Position numbers and translations under genes: made by a program. This document shows positions 17,501 through 26,970 of a stretch of 64,000 bases of DNA, piece by piece. Where the stretch lies: positions 9,834 through 73,833 of the forward strand of contig CAKRRD010000005.1 of NCBI GenBank assembly GCA_934394815.1. Direction: 5' to 3'. Every line of letters starts with the position of its first letter. Within the stretch, counting starts at the first letter, position 1. The notes under the pieces were generated by a model. The model had not been told where the DNA came from, searched no databases, and saw nothing but the letters and a program-made list of their open reading frames with translations. The stretch is from an uncultured Acetatifactor sp. GTDB taxonomy: Bacteria; Bacillota; Clostridia; Lachnospirales; Lachnospiraceae.

Positions 17501-20500
17501 GAGGGAATTCTGGAATCCTATGAAGCTGCAATGAACTCCCTGCTGAAAACAAAATATGTATCGGAGATCTCTGTTATTTCCGAAAACGCATTAGACAAGC
17601 TTGCACAGTTCAATGATACGGCCTGCGAATATGACAGAAATAAAACCATTTCCGATATGTTTGATGAAATGGTACAGAGCATACCGACAAATACGGCCGT
17701 TGTATTCAAAGACAGGAAATACACTTATGCGGAACTGGATGAAATCAGTGACAGACTTGGAAAATACATAGCATCTCTCGGTATCGGCACAGAGGATGTA
17801 GTATCCATCCTGATTCCCCGCTGCGAATATATGGCGATCGCACCTATGGGTGTCATTAAGGCCGGTGCAGCATATCAGCCGCTGGATCCGTCATATCCGA
17901 AGGACCGGCTGATGTATATGCTGGAGGATTCCGCAGCAAAACTTTTGATTGCCGACAGAGAACTGTTACCGTTGGTGGAGGGATATCAGGGTCCCGTTTT
18001 ATTCACCGATGAGATCATGCAGCTTAGAAATACAGATGGTAAATTACATAAGCCGCAGTTACATGATTTGTTTATTTTACTGTATACATCAGGTTCTACA
18101 GGTGTGCCGAAGGGATGTATGCTGGAATATGGAAATATAACAGCATTCTGTCATTGGTACAGAAAATATTACAATATAGATTCCAACAGCAAAACAGCGG
18201 CCTATGCGTCGTTTGGTTTTGATGCCTCCATGATGGATATCTATGGAGCAATTGCCAATGGAGCAGAACTTCATATTATTCCGGAAGAGATTCGGCTGGA
18301 TTTCATCGGACTTCAGCAATACTTTGAAGAAAACGGCATCACACATTCCTTTATGACGACACAGGTCGGAAGACAGTTTGCACTGGAAATGGATTGCAAG
18401 AGCCTGAAGTATCTTTCGGTAGGAGGAGAGAAGCTTGTTCCCTGTGAGCCGCCCAAAAACTATAGGCTGTTCAATGCCTATGGGCCGACAGAGGCAACCA
18501 TCTTTACCACCGTATTTGAAGTGGACAAGTATTATCCGAATGTGCCCATCGGAAAAGCGCTGGATAATTTCAAGCTTTATATCACAGACAAGGCAGGCCA
18601 TCTGCTTCCGTATGGTGCCTGCGGTGAACTGATGTTGTCCGGCTGGCAGGTTTCCCGTGGATATCTGAATAAACCGGAGAAAACGGCAGAAGTATATACG
18701 AAGAATATTTATGATGATACGGAAGGGTATGAAGTGCTGTATCATTCGGGTGATGTGGCCAGATATCTCCCGGACGGAAATCTTCAGATCATCGGCAGAA
18801 AGGATTCCCAGGTAAAGATCAGGGGATTCCGGATCGAGCTTTCCGAGGTGGAAGAGGTGATTCGAAGATACCAGGGAATCAAAGATGCTACCGTAGTTGC
18901 ATTTGATGATCCCAACGGCGGAAAATATATTGCGGCCTATGTGGTATCCGACAGCAAAGTGGATATCAACAGGCTGAATGATTTCATTAAGGAAACAAAG
19001 CCGCCCTATATGGTACCTGCAGTTACCATGCAGATCGACAAGATTCCACTGAATCAGAACCAGAAGGTTAATAAGAAGGCACTTCCACTGCCGGAGAGAA
19101 AGGTAGAGGAGATCATTCAGCCTAAGACAGAGATTCAGCAGAAATTGTATGACTGTATCGCAGAGGTACTTGGCTACACAGAATTCGGAATTACGACGGA
19201 TATTTACGAGGCAGGACTGACATCTATCAGTGCGATCAAACTGAATATCCTGATTGCCAAAGCATTTGACATTGTTATAAAAACATCAGATATCAAGAAT
19301 CATCCTACGATTGAAATGTTGGAAGACTTTGTTCAGAGTGCAGGAAAAGCAACAAAGAGAGAGGAACAGGACAGCTATCCGCTTACCAATACGCAGGAGG
19401 GAATCTTCATTGAATGTACTGCAAATATGGGATCCACCATTTACAACATTCCCTACCTTCTGAAATTGGATAAAAAGGTAGATCTGGACAGACTTGCAGC
19501 TGCAATAGACAGCACGGTAGAGGCACATCCTTATCTGAAGACCCGTCTCTTTATGGACGAAAACGGAGATGTTCTTCAAAAACGGGACGATCATTTGGGG
19601 TATAAAACGCAGATTCTGAACGAGATGAACAGGGAAACGCTGGTCCGTCCCTATATGCTGTTTAATGAACAGCTTTTCCGGTTTGAAATTTACAGAACCT
19701 GTAACGGAAATTACCTGTTCCTGGATATTCATCATATTATTGCGGATGGTACTTCTCTTGGTATTATCCTGAATGATATCAACAGGGCTTACAGTGGGGA
19801 AACACTGGAAAAGGAGAAGTATACCTCTTATGATCTGGCATTGGATAATCGGGATGCATTGAAGAGCGATGTCTATGAAAATGCAGAGAAATATTACAGA
19901 TCTGTATTTGAGAATAAGGGAGGAAGTATCAACTTTTATCCGGACAAGACAGGACCGGTTCCCACAGCAGAGCTTTACCGCAGAGAGGTTACGGAGATTT
20001 CCGTACAGCAGGTGAAAGACTTCTGTAAGAGATATGGAATTACAGAAAATGTATTCTTTATTTCGGTATTTGGTCTTACGCTGGGAAAATATAATTTCCG
20101 GAAGGATGCAGTATTTACCACAATTTATCATGGAAGAAATGATTCCAGACTTTCGGAAACGGTGGGTATGCTTGTAAAGACACTTCCCGTGTACTGTGAC
20201 TTCTCAGGAAGCACAAAGGATGGCCTGCTGAAGGTGCAGCAGCAACTGATTGATTCCATGAACAATGATATTTATCCGTTTTCACAGATCAGTCATGAAT
20301 TTAACATAAAAGCGGATGCCATGGTGATCTATCAGGGAGACAATTTTGCATTTGACATGATCGGTGGGGAATATGCACAGGAAGAACCGATCCATTTAAA
20401 TATGGCGAAAGCACCTGTTTCCATTAGTATCTCCATCGATAGAAATAAGTTTGTACTGGAAATGGAATATCGTGGGGATATGTATAATGAGGAAACGATA

Positions 20501-23500
20501 AAATACCTTGCAGACAATCTTGAAACGGCTGCACAGGGAATCCTTGGAGAATACGATCCCGGAGAAATCCGGCTTATGTTTGAGGAACAGACACAGATGC
20601 AGGATATTCCCGAACATGCAGGGAAAACCTTTGTAGATCTGTTCAGAGAAGCAGCAGCAAAATATCCGGACAGACCGGCCGTAAGGGATGGAAACGGTGA
20701 GATCACTTACAGAGAACTGGATAAAATGTCAGATTACATTGCACAAAAGCTGACCGAAAACGGATTTGGCAGAGAAAAGGCAGCAGGCATTTTATGTGGA
20801 AGAACAAAAGAATATGCGGTAGCATATGTGGGTGTTATGAAAGCCGGAGGAGCTTATGTTCCTTTGGATCCGGAGTATCCGCAGAGTAGAATTGAGTATA
20901 TGCTGACGGATTCCGGAGCGGAAAATCTGCTTGTGATCGACCGGTATCGCAGTCTGGTGGATTTCTATGACAAAAATATTATCAGTCTGGATAATGTTGT
21001 CACAGAAGCAAAGGATTTCGAACTTTCTGTAGAGCTTACAGCCCCGAAACCGGAGAATCTTGCGTATATGATTTACACATCGGGATCCACCGGCAAGCCC
21101 AAGGGTGTTATGATCGAACAAAGGAATCTGCTGAACCTGATTGAATATATCAGACTGACAAGAAAGACTACCCCGGACGATGTTGTTGCAGAATTTGCAA
21201 GCTTTTGCTTTGATGCATCGGTAATCGATTTGTTTGCTCCGCTTACAGCAGGTGCTGTATTATACATTTTGCCTGAAAGCATACGAAAAGATGCCGTTGC
21301 AGTCGGAAAATTCATAAAGGATGAGAACATCACCACTGCAACCTTCCCGACACAGATGGGTGAACTGGTAGCAGAACTGCTTGAGGATGCTCCCAATCTG
21401 AAATTTGTGACACTTGGAGGTGAAAAATTTAAGCATTACAGAAACCGGACCTACCAGATGATCAATGGCTATGGTCCGACGGAAAATACCGTCTCTTCCA
21501 CAGAATTCTGGGTGGACAGACAGTACGACAACATACCGATCGGAAAATCCCAGCGGAATGTCCGCAGTTATGTTGTTGACAAAGATTTAAACAGACTTCC
21601 GGTGGGAGCCTCCGGTGAACTTTGCCATGCCGGTCGCCAGATCGCAAGAGGATATCATAATCTTCCCGAAAAGACGGCATCGGTATTTGTAGAAAATCCG
21701 TATGCTGTGTGCGAAGATGACAAGCGCCTGTACAGAACCGGTGACATGGTCCGGATGAAAGGTGACGGAAATATAGAGTATATCGGCAGAATTGATTCCC
21801 AGGTGAAAATCAGAGGATACCGTGTGGAGCTGGGAGAAATCGAAGGTGCCGTCCTGAAGCACGAACTGGTGAAAAATGCTGCGGTTACAGTCGTTGAAAA
21901 GGGCGGAAATAAATATATCACTGCTTATTACACAGGTGAAAGTATTCCGGAGGAACAGCTTAAGACCTTCCTGGAGCCGCTGATTCCCGATTATATGATG
22001 CCGTCATTCTTCGTACATATTGATGAAATGCCTGTGACACCGGGTGGAAAGATTGATAAAAAAGCACTTCCGTTACCGGAAATAACGACGAAGAACAGTG
22101 GTTATGTAGAGCCGGTGACTACGGTTCAGACAATACTTTGTGAGATATTTGAGAAGGCGCTGGGAATTGAGAAGGTGGGAATCGAGGATAACTTCTTTGA
22201 TCTGGGAGGTTCCTCACTTACGGCCTCCAAGGTTGCCGTTATGTGTCTCTCGAAGAATATTTCCATTGTATATGCGGATGTATTTAAATATCCTACGGTG
22301 CGTGAACTGGCATCCGTGGTTGATGATGGTGCAGCAACGGAAAACGTACAAAGTAATAATGAGTTTTCAAATTATAACTACAACAGGATTCAAAGTGTCA
22401 TCAGCGGAAATGTGGAAGATAATGTTGACAGAATAACGAAGGAAAATCTGGGTGATATCATGATCACAGGTGCCACCGGTTTCCTGGGAATACATATTCT
22501 GAAGGCATATCTGGACAATTACGATGGAAAAGTATATTGCCTGGTGCGTAAAGGTGCATACGAATCCATGGAAAAACGAATGATGCACATGTTGATGTAT
22601 TATTTCGACAATCCTTATCAGGAAATGTTCGGGCAGCGTATTATCTGTGTTGACGGTGATATTACATCAAAAGAGCAGGTGGAGGGATTTGCAGCTTATA
22701 AATTCCGCACCATCATTAACTGCGCTGCATGTGTAAAACATTTTGCGGCAGATGACATTCTGGAAAGAGTAAATGTACAGGGCGTTCAGAACCTCATTGA
22801 TTTCTGTAAGAATAACGGCCGCAGGCTGATCCAGATCTCAACAGTATCTGTTGCCGGTGAGGGATCAGAGGGAGTTCCGCCGATGTCCAGAGTCTTCTGT
22901 GAAAATGATCTGTACATTGGACAGAATATTACAAATGAATATATCCGTACCAAATTCCTGGCAGAAAGAGCGGTATTGGAAGCAGTTTCCGAAGGACTTG
23001 ACGGAAAGGTGATCCGTGTGGGAAATCTGATGAGCAGAAATTCCGACGGAGAATTCCAGATTAACTTCATTACCAATGGATTTTTACGCAGCTTAAGAGG
23101 TTATAAAGCGATTGGTAAATTCCCCATGGGCGGTATGCATGAAATTGCAGAATTGTCTCCCATTGATTCTACGGCACTTGCCGTATTGAAGCTGGTGCAG
23201 ACGGACAGAAGATTTACCGTATTCCATGCATGCAACAGTCATCATATTTATATGGCCGACCTGATCTATGCAATGCAAAGATATGGATTCCGGCTTGACA
23301 TTGTAAGGGATGAAGAGTTTGAGGAAGCCGTAAAGGAATTTGCAAAGAACGGTAAAGAATCCGATGCTGTTTCCGGACTGATCGCATATACCTCACATAA
23401 TGAAAATGAGATTTATACGATGGAATACGATAACGGATTCACGGCACAGGTACTATACAGGCTGGATTATAAATGGCCTGTTACAGATGACAGATATCTG

Positions 23501-23545
23501 GAAAGCGCAATAGCAGCACTTGACAGACTCGCATTTTTTGACTGA
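14561..23545 (+). CDS. Three-module nonribosomal peptide synthetase with terminal reductase (A-T-C-A-T-C-A-T-R)
   Basis: A 2994-aa assembly line. A1 (~15-510; SGSTGKPKG), T1 (S549), C1 (~600-1015; HHIIADG 723-729), A2 (~1035-1510), T2 (S1555), C2 (~1605-2005; HHIIADG 1724-1730), A3 (~2030-2510), T3 (GGSSL, S2552), then a thioester reductase with NAD(P) loop GATGFLG (2637) and YxxxK pair Y2794/K2798. All carrier serines and condensation histidines are present. There is no starter C, thioesterase or epimerase domain, so the product should be a tripeptide with free N-terminus released as aldehyde or alcohol. Pocket residues read by eye (GrsA order): A1 D-V-L-T-D-G-I-S region, A2 D-A-M-F-S-G-A-I, A3 D-A-I-T-T-G-G-V; A2 and A3 look hydrophobic, A1 unmatched. 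AGGAGG precedes the ATG, 11 bases after the exporter. Confidence 0.95.
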   Translation: MSAVNEKSSFSFVFQPVTKLFEEQVRLHPDKCAVVSGKEKFTYAQLNERANRIANALIEKGIQRETIVGIVMERCCDFYAVRQGILKSGGAFAVAAPDYPDDRVQYIIEDAGIPFVITTKKIAEERRELFAKLSCTVLLLEELLKYNNTENPDTGIEEHDLCYCIYTSGSTGKPKGVMIEHINLANFVNPNPRNAETYGYISRGSVSLSMAAMTFDVSVLEEFIPLTNGLTAVIAGDEEILNPIMLGDLIVENKVDIMTTTPTYLSNMIDLPQLGRAVAQIKVFDVGAEAFPPALYDKIRAVNPDAYIMNGYGPTETTISCTMKVITDSKNITIGAPNGNVKVYVIDKDNKILPDGETGELVVAGLGVGRGYINLPDKTAAVFIDLNGERAYRTGDLARINPEGEIEFFGRMDNQIKLRGLRIELGEIEEVINSFEGIITSITVPVDNKYLCCYFMADRKMDSEEISAYASETLAHYMVPDVFVQMDKMPLTQNGKIDKKALPKPVSQPEKLKEPETAMQKKIFEIVSNVVENDFFGVDTSFYKAGLSSISAMKLCILISEEFGVTVKTSDIHENNTVEKLEKYVMLAPRIRTYEKREVYPLTGSQKGIFAECAKNPESTVYNIPFLFDLDSTVDTQKLSEAIIRMVNAHSYLLTEVFLNDRGEMVQCPGAEAFAPEVIETTNEQFEDLKNKLVRPFKLEKGRLFRAEIYLTEDRKYLFTDFHHIIADGNSYDIIFEDIDRAYRGEKLEKESYTGFDAALDEEQQMNEGKYKKAEKYYDSIFEGIETESLPLPDLYGKTPEKGYQERKLDIAVDKILSGCEKLGVTPNVLFTGLFGILMSRYGNAEDSLFATIYNGRNDSRLENTVCMLVKTLPVYCSFDSKTTIQAYMTELSEQLLSSMANDIFPFSDICAKYGFNSDLVFAYQAELSDDYPIGDTIARGHDLSLDMAKMPLLIQVREYNNEYVLTAEYRSDMYSEAFVEGILESYEAAMNSLLKTKYVSEISVISENALDKLAQFNDTACEYDRNKTISDMFDEMVQSIPTNTAVVFKDRKYTYAELDEISDRLGKYIASLGIGTEDVVSILIPRCEYMAIAPMGVIKAGAAYQPLDPSYPKDRLMYMLEDSAAKLLIADRELLPLVEGYQGPVLFTDEIMQLRNTDGKLHKPQLHDLFILLYTSGSTGVPKGCMLEYGNITAFCHWYRKYYNIDSNSKTAAYASFGFDASMMDIYGAIANGAELHIIPEEIRLDFIGLQQYFEENGITHSFMTTQVGRQFALEMDCKSLKYLSVGGEKLVPCEPPKNYRLFNAYGPTEATIFTTVFEVDKYYPNVPIGKALDNFKLYITDKAGHLLPYGACGELMLSGWQVSRGYLNKPEKTAEVYTKNIYDDTEGYEVLYHSGDVARYLPDGNLQIIGRKDSQVKIRGFRIELSEVEEVIRRYQGIKDATVVAFDDPNGGKYIAAYVVSDSKVDINRLNDFIKETKPPYMVPAVTMQIDKIPLNQNQKVNKKALPLPERKVEEIIQPKTEIQQKLYDCIAEVLGYTEFGITTDIYEAGLTSISAIKLNILIAKAFDIVIKTSDIKNHPTIEMLEDFVQSAGKATKREEQDSYPLTNTQEGIFIECTANMGSTIYNIPYLLKLDKKVDLDRLAAAIDSTVEAHPYLKTRLFMDENGDVLQKRDDHLGYKTQILNEMNRETLVRPYMLFNEQLFRFEIYRTCNGNYLFLDIHHIIADGTSLGIILNDINRAYSGETLEKEKYTSYDLALDNRDALKSDVYENAEKYYRSVFENKGGSINFYPDKTGPVPTAELYRREVTEISVQQVKDFCKRYGITENVFFISVFGLTLGKYNFRKDAVFTTIYHGRNDSRLSETVGMLVKTLPVYCDFSGSTKDGLLKVQQQLIDSMNNDIYPFSQISHEFNIKADAMVIYQGDNFAFDMIGGEYAQEEPIHLNMAKAPVSISISIDRNKFVLEMEYRGDMYNEETIKYLADNLETAAQGILGEYDPGEIRLMFEEQTQMQDIPEHAGKTFVDLFREAAAKYPDRPAVRDGNGEITYRELDKMSDYIAQKLTENGFGREKAAGILCGRTKEYAVAYVGVMKAGGAYVPLDPEYPQSRIEYMLTDSGAENLLVIDRYRSLVDFYDKNIISLDNVVTEAKDFELSVELTAPKPENLAYMIYTSGSTGKPKGVMIEQRNLLNLIEYIRLTRKTTPDDVVAEFASFCFDASVIDLFAPLTAGAVLYILPESIRKDAVAVGKFIKDENITTATFPTQMGELVAELLEDAPNLKFVTLGGEKFKHYRNRTYQMINGYGPTENTVSSTEFWVDRQYDNIPIGKSQRNVRSYVVDKDLNRLPVGASGELCHAGRQIARGYHNLPEKTASVFVENPYAVCEDDKRLYRTGDMVRMKGDGNIEYIGRIDSQVKIRGYRVELGEIEGAVLKHELVKNAAVTVVEKGGNKYITAYYTGESIPEEQLKTFLEPLIPDYMMPSFFVHIDEMPVTPGGKIDKKALPLPEITTKNSGYVEPVTTVQTILCEIFEKALGIEKVGIEDNFFDLGGSSLTASKVAVMCLSKNISIVYADVFKYPTVRELASVVDDGAATENVQSNNEFSNYNYNRIQSVISGNVEDNVDRITKENLGDIMITGATGFLGIHILKAYLDNYDGKVYCLVRKGAYESMEKRMMHMLMYYFDNPYQEMFGQRIICVDGDITSKEQVEGFAAYKFRTIINCAACVKHFAADDILERVNVQGVQNLIDFCKNNGRRLIQISTVSVAGEGSEGVPPMSRVFCENDLYIGQNITNEYIRTKFLAERAVLEAVSEGLDGKVIRVGNLMSRNSDGEFQINFITNGFLRSLRGYKAIGKFPMGGMHEIAELSPIDSTALAVLKLVQTDRRFTVFHACNSHHIYMADLIYAMQRYGFRLDIVRDEEFEEAVKEFAKNGKESDAVSGLIAYTSHNENEIYTMEYDNGFTAQVLYRLDYKWPVTDDRYLESAIAALDRLAFFD

Positions 23546-23568
23546 TTCAATTAAAGGAGGAACTATTT

Positions 23569-23868
23569 ATGGAAATTACAAGTAAAAGAGAAGAAGGCAA
23601 AGTAACCATGGAAATTACAGGATGGCTGGATACACAGACAGCACCGCAGCTGGGAGATGCACTCTCCCAGCTGGACGATAATGTCACAAGCCTTGTATTT
23701 GATTTTTCAAAGCTGGAGTATATCTCATCCGCAGGCTTACGTCAGGTCGTTACAGCATACAAAAAAATGGCAGGCAAAGAAGGATTTAAAATAATCAATG
23801 TTTCTAACGAAGTATTTGACGTTTTCAGACTTACCGGATTTGACCAGAAGATCCAGATTGAAAAATGA
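23569..23868 (+). CDS. STAS-domain anti-anti-sigma-like protein (SpoIIAA/RsbV type)
   Basis: A 99-aa single STAS domain. The family's phosphorylation loop reads Y-I-S53-S54-A-G-L, with S54 in the place of the serine that RsbW/SpoIIAB-type kinases phosphorylate, so switch function looks preserved. AAAGGAGG lies eight bases before the ATG, and the stop overlaps the next start (ATGA), coupling it to its probable kinase. It lies 23 bases after the NRPS gene. In known systems the unphosphorylated form captures the anti-sigma kinase. No PP2C phosphatase or sigma factor is encoded in this window, so the output is unknown. Confidence 0.88.
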   Translation: MEITSKREEGKVTMEITGWLDTQTAPQLGDALSQLDDNVTSLVFDFSKLEYISSAGLRQVVTAYKKMAGKEGFKIINVSNEVFDVFRLTGFDQKIQIEK

Positions 23869-24281
23869 AAAAATCTCTATTAACTAAGCTTGCTGTAGAA
23901 CAATGCGGAAGAACTCTGGAATTAACCTGTGAAATGTCGGAACTGGCAAAAATAAAAGACTGTATTTTTGATCTGACGGTGGATAATGGCCAAAAGAAAA
24001 AAATTTATCTTGCGTGCGAGGAAATTTTTTCTAATATTGCAAATTATTCCGGGGCAAAAAATATAGAGTTCTGTTATTACAAAAATGCAGATAGTGTAAC
24101 GGTTATTTTTGTAGATGACGGAAAACTGTTTAACCCTCTTACACGCAAAAACGAAAAGGATTTTGACGATTTCGATGAAGGCGGAATGGGAATCAGCCTT
24201 GTGAAAGAATTGTGTTCCGGTATTCATTACAATAGCACTGACGGGAAAAATGTGCTCAGTCTGGAATTTGCAGATAAGTAA
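23865..24281 (+). CDS. RsbW/SpoIIAB-like ATP-binding protein (anti-sigma kinase type)
   Basis: A 138-aa stand-alone GHKL ATPase. The N-box ACEEIFSNIANY has E53 and N57 as the metal/ATP residues, the G1 box is FVDDGKLFNPL, and the glycine-rich lid is GGMGISLVKEL. This is the serine-kinase/anti-sigma group that phosphorylates STAS partners. It overlaps the STAS gene by four bases, a standard partner-pair arrangement. Together with the ATPase tail on the operon's exporter there are two such domains for one STAS protein. The likely job is control of export or synthesis through STAS exchange, but a distant sigma factor cannot be excluded. Confidence 0.85.
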   Translation: MKKSLLTKLAVEQCGRTLELTCEMSELAKIKDCIFDLTVDNGQKKKIYLACEEIFSNIANYSGAKNIEFCYYKNADSVTVIFVDDGKLFNPLTRKNEKDFDDFDEGGMGISLVKELCSGIHYNSTDGKNVLSLEFADK

Positions 24282-24282
24282 A

Positions 24283-24927
24283 ATGATGAGATTGTACAGA
24301 ATAAATATTAACCATTTCGAGGATCCCCTGCAAAAGAAAGAGCTTCTCGGTCTGGTCGGCACAGAGCGTGGAAAAAAGGTCATCCGGTATTGCAGGCCGG
24401 ATGACCGGAAAAGAAGTCTTGGCGCAGGCATTATTATTCAGAAAATCCTGAATGACAATGGACTGTCTGAGAAAAGCCTGAAATACTCGGAGAATGAGAA
24501 ACCGTTTGTGGATAATCTCTTTTTTAATATATCCCATGCGGGGGATTATGTTGTCGGAGTATTATCGGATTGTGAAGTCGGATGCGATATTGAAAAAGTT
24601 GTTAATGCGCCCCTGGAGGTTGCAGAACATTATTTTAATTCAGGGGAATTGGAATACATAAAATCCGAACAGGATAAAGACAGGGCATTTTTTACCCTTT
24701 GGACGTTAAAGGAAAGTTATATGAAAATGACAGGCAGAGGAATGAGTCTTCTTCTGGATTCCTTTGAGATCCTTCCTGCGGCAACCGGATTTACACTGGG
24801 AAAATCTCCGGAAAAGCGTTGCTTTTTTAAAACTCTGCAGTTTGATGATTATATTTTTTCGGTCAGTAATGAAAGAGATTTTTCCATAAATCCAATGGAT
24901 TTTAATGATATTACTATAAGCTTATGA
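24283..24927 (+). CDS. Sfp-type 4'-phosphopantetheinyl transferase
   Basis: Transfers phosphopantetheine from CoA to the serines of the three NRPS carrier domains, making them active. It has 214 residues from the ATG at 24283; a second ATG follows at once. The family signatures are NISHAGDYVVGVL, then VGCDIE with the Mg-binding D102/E104, and WTLKESYMKM with K143/E144. Length fits the Sfp group rather than the shorter AcpS. It starts one base after the ATPase gene stop, and its own stop overlaps the ribosome site of the protease gene that follows. A dedicated transferase inside the operon supports NRPS function. Confidence 0.93.
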   Translation: MMRLYRININHFEDPLQKKELLGLVGTERGKKVIRYCRPDDRKRSLGAGIIIQKILNDNGLSEKSLKYSENEKPFVDNLFFNISHAGDYVVGVLSDCEVGCDIEKVVNAPLEVAEHYFNSGELEYIKSEQDKDRAFFTLWTLKESYMKMTGRGMSLLLDSFEILPAATGFTLGKSPEKRCFFKTLQFDDYIFSVSNERDFSINPMDFNDITISL

Positions 24928-24938
24928 GGAGGAATTCT

Positions 24939-26918
24939 ATGAAACGAAGGTTTTTGGCAGCATTACTTTCCCTGAGCATGTGTCTTTCCTTAGTGGCATG
25001 TGTGGATGAGGAAGACGTTCTGGTGGATGATGCGCAGGGGACGGAGATCACGGAACGGTCGAATGTACAGACAGAGGACGGCAGCTGGGCAGTGTACTGG
25101 TATCTGTGCGGAAGTGACCTGGAGACAGATGGCGGCTGTGCTACCACAGATCTGGAGGAAATGCTGCAGGTAGAGCTTCCGGAGAATGTAAATGTGGTGA
25201 TCCAGACTGGCGGTGCTATGGAATGGCAGAATGAATATATGGATTCGTCGGTGATCCAGAGATGGCTTTACAACAGTGAAGGACTTCAACTGTTGGAGGA
25301 GCAGGATACGGCCAATATGGGAGATGCGCAGACGCTCTATGAGTTTCTTGCCTTTGCTAATGAGAATTATCCGGCTGACAAAGTTGCGGTTACCTTTTGG
25401 AATCACGGTGGAGGTTCTGTAAGTGGTGCGGCTTTTGATGAAATCTATGATTATGATTCTCTGAATCTGGCGGAAATGTATGAGGCTTTCGATGCGGTAT
25501 GGCCGGCGGATCAGGAAAATCCGGCGCTGGAACTGGTTGGCTTCGATACCTGCCTGATGGCAACTATTGATGTGGCAGCAGTTTTCCAGAACTTTGCAAA
25601 ATATCTGGTAGGTTCCGAAGAGGTAGAACCTGGCAACGGCTGGTACTATACCGGCTGGCTGGGAGCATTAGCGGAAAATCCGGGAATGAACGGTGAGGAG
25701 TTGGGAATTGCTATCTGTAATTCTTATTATGAAGGCTGTGAAGAGGTCGGCACAGAAGAGGAGACAACCTTGTCTGTGACAGATCTGACAAAACTGACAC
25801 CGCTCTTAGAGGCTTATGAGGCTTTTGGGCAGGAAGCATTGGCGACAGCAACCGAAGAGCCGGGATTTTTCGCACAACTGGGACGTGCTGCCGCACAGAC
25901 AGAAAATTACGGCGGCAATACCAGGGAACAGGGATATACCAATATGATAGACTTAGGGCATTTTGCCCGCCAGACGGCATGGATGCTTCCTTCGGCACAG
26001 AATGTATCCGATGCACTGGATGATTGTATCGTTTACCGTGTGGGCGGTGTGTATCGTTCCGAAGCCACCGGATTAAGCTGTTACTATTCCTATAATGGTG
26101 ATGTGGATGATTTTTTCGGCTACATCGACATGGGTACCGGAGAGGCTTTCAAATATCTGTATGCTTATGAATTGACCGGTGAACTGCCGGAGGACGGTGA
26201 GGAATATCTGGCAGCTCTGGATATTCAGGAATTGCCGGAGCTTGTCACCCTGGAAGATACGGACTGGGATAATGCGCCCCTGGATGTAGATGACGAGGGA
26301 ACCGCTTATCTGACATTGGGTCCGGAAGCTAGTGATTTACTGGCAGGTATCGGATTTTCTCTGTTTTATGTAGATCCGGAGGATGACCTGATGCTGTTGC
26401 TCGGTACTGATAATGATATTGTAGCGGATTGGGACAACGGTATTTTCTATGATAACTTCCGTGGTGTCTGGGGGGCTATTGACGGCTGTCTGGTCTATAT
26501 GGAGATATCCTATGAAGGTGATGATTATAATCTGTATTCCGTGCCAATCCTGTTGAATGGAGAAGAGTATAATCTTCAGGTGGCATACGACTTCACAGAA
26601 GAAGAGTGGTACATCATCGGTGCCAGCCGGGGATTGGATTCATGCGGCATGGCAAGCAAAGAACTCCGTCTGCTCGAAGAGGGAGATGAGATCACTACGA
26701 TCTGGATGCTTTCTTCTTATAATGGGGATGATGATTTTGAAATGTACGCTGCAGAAGAGCTGACGGTGACTGCGGATACTTCCTTTGAGGAAGCATCATT
26801 GTATGATGGATGCTATGCCATGATCTTTGAAATGTGGGATTCTTCCGGTAATTATGCATACTCCGATGTGGTAACATTTGACTGTGCGGACGGGGAGATC
26901 TACACGACGGTATATTAA
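24939..26918 (+). CDS. Clostripain-family (peptidase C11) cysteine protease lipoprotein
   Basis: A 659-aa surface lipoprotein: signal peptide with lipobox LVAC, then the caspase-like clostripain fold. The catalytic pair is visible as FWNHGGG (H156) and GFDTCLMA (C205). A beta-rich region of ~250 residues follows the protease domain. The ATG at 24939 is preferred: AGGAGG (24927-24932) overlaps the upstream stop codon, so the gene is tightly coupled to the NRPS operon and precedes the operon terminator. Clostripain-type enzymes cut after basic residues and are covalently inhibited by peptide aldehydes, the product class expected here. Whether it is target, activator, or a resistance decoy is inference. 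Confidence 0.87.
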   Translation: MKRRFLAALLSLSMCLSLVACVDEEDVLVDDAQGTEITERSNVQTEDGSWAVYWYLCGSDLETDGGCATTDLEEMLQVELPENVNVVIQTGGAMEWQNEYMDSSVIQRWLYNSEGLQLLEEQDTANMGDAQTLYEFLAFANENYPADKVAVTFWNHGGGSVSGAAFDEIYDYDSLNLAEMYEAFDAVWPADQENPALELVGFDTCLMATIDVAAVFQNFAKYLVGSEEVEPGNGWYYTGWLGALAENPGMNGEELGIAICNSYYEGCEEVGTEEETTLSVTDLTKLTPLLEAYEAFGQEALATATEEPGFFAQLGRAAAQTENYGGNTREQGYTNMIDLGHFARQTAWMLPSAQNVSDALDDCIVYRVGGVYRSEATGLSCYYSYNGDVDDFFGYIDMGTGEAFKYLYAYELTGELPEDGEEYLAALDIQELPELVTLEDTDWDNAPLDVDDEGTAYLTLGPEASDLLAGIGFSLFYVDPEDDLMLLLGTDNDIVADWDNGIFYDNFRGVWGAIDGCLVYMEISYEGDDYNLYSVPILLNGEEYNLQVAYDFTEEEWYIIGASRGLDSCGMASKELRLLEEGDEITTIWMLSSYNGDDDFEMYAAEELTVTADTSFEEASLYDGCYAMIFEMWDSSGNYAYSDVVTFDCADGEIYTTVY

Positions 26919-26970
26919 AGCCGGCAAAATACAGGTAATATAGAAATAAGTTTTTGATTATAAAACGGTC

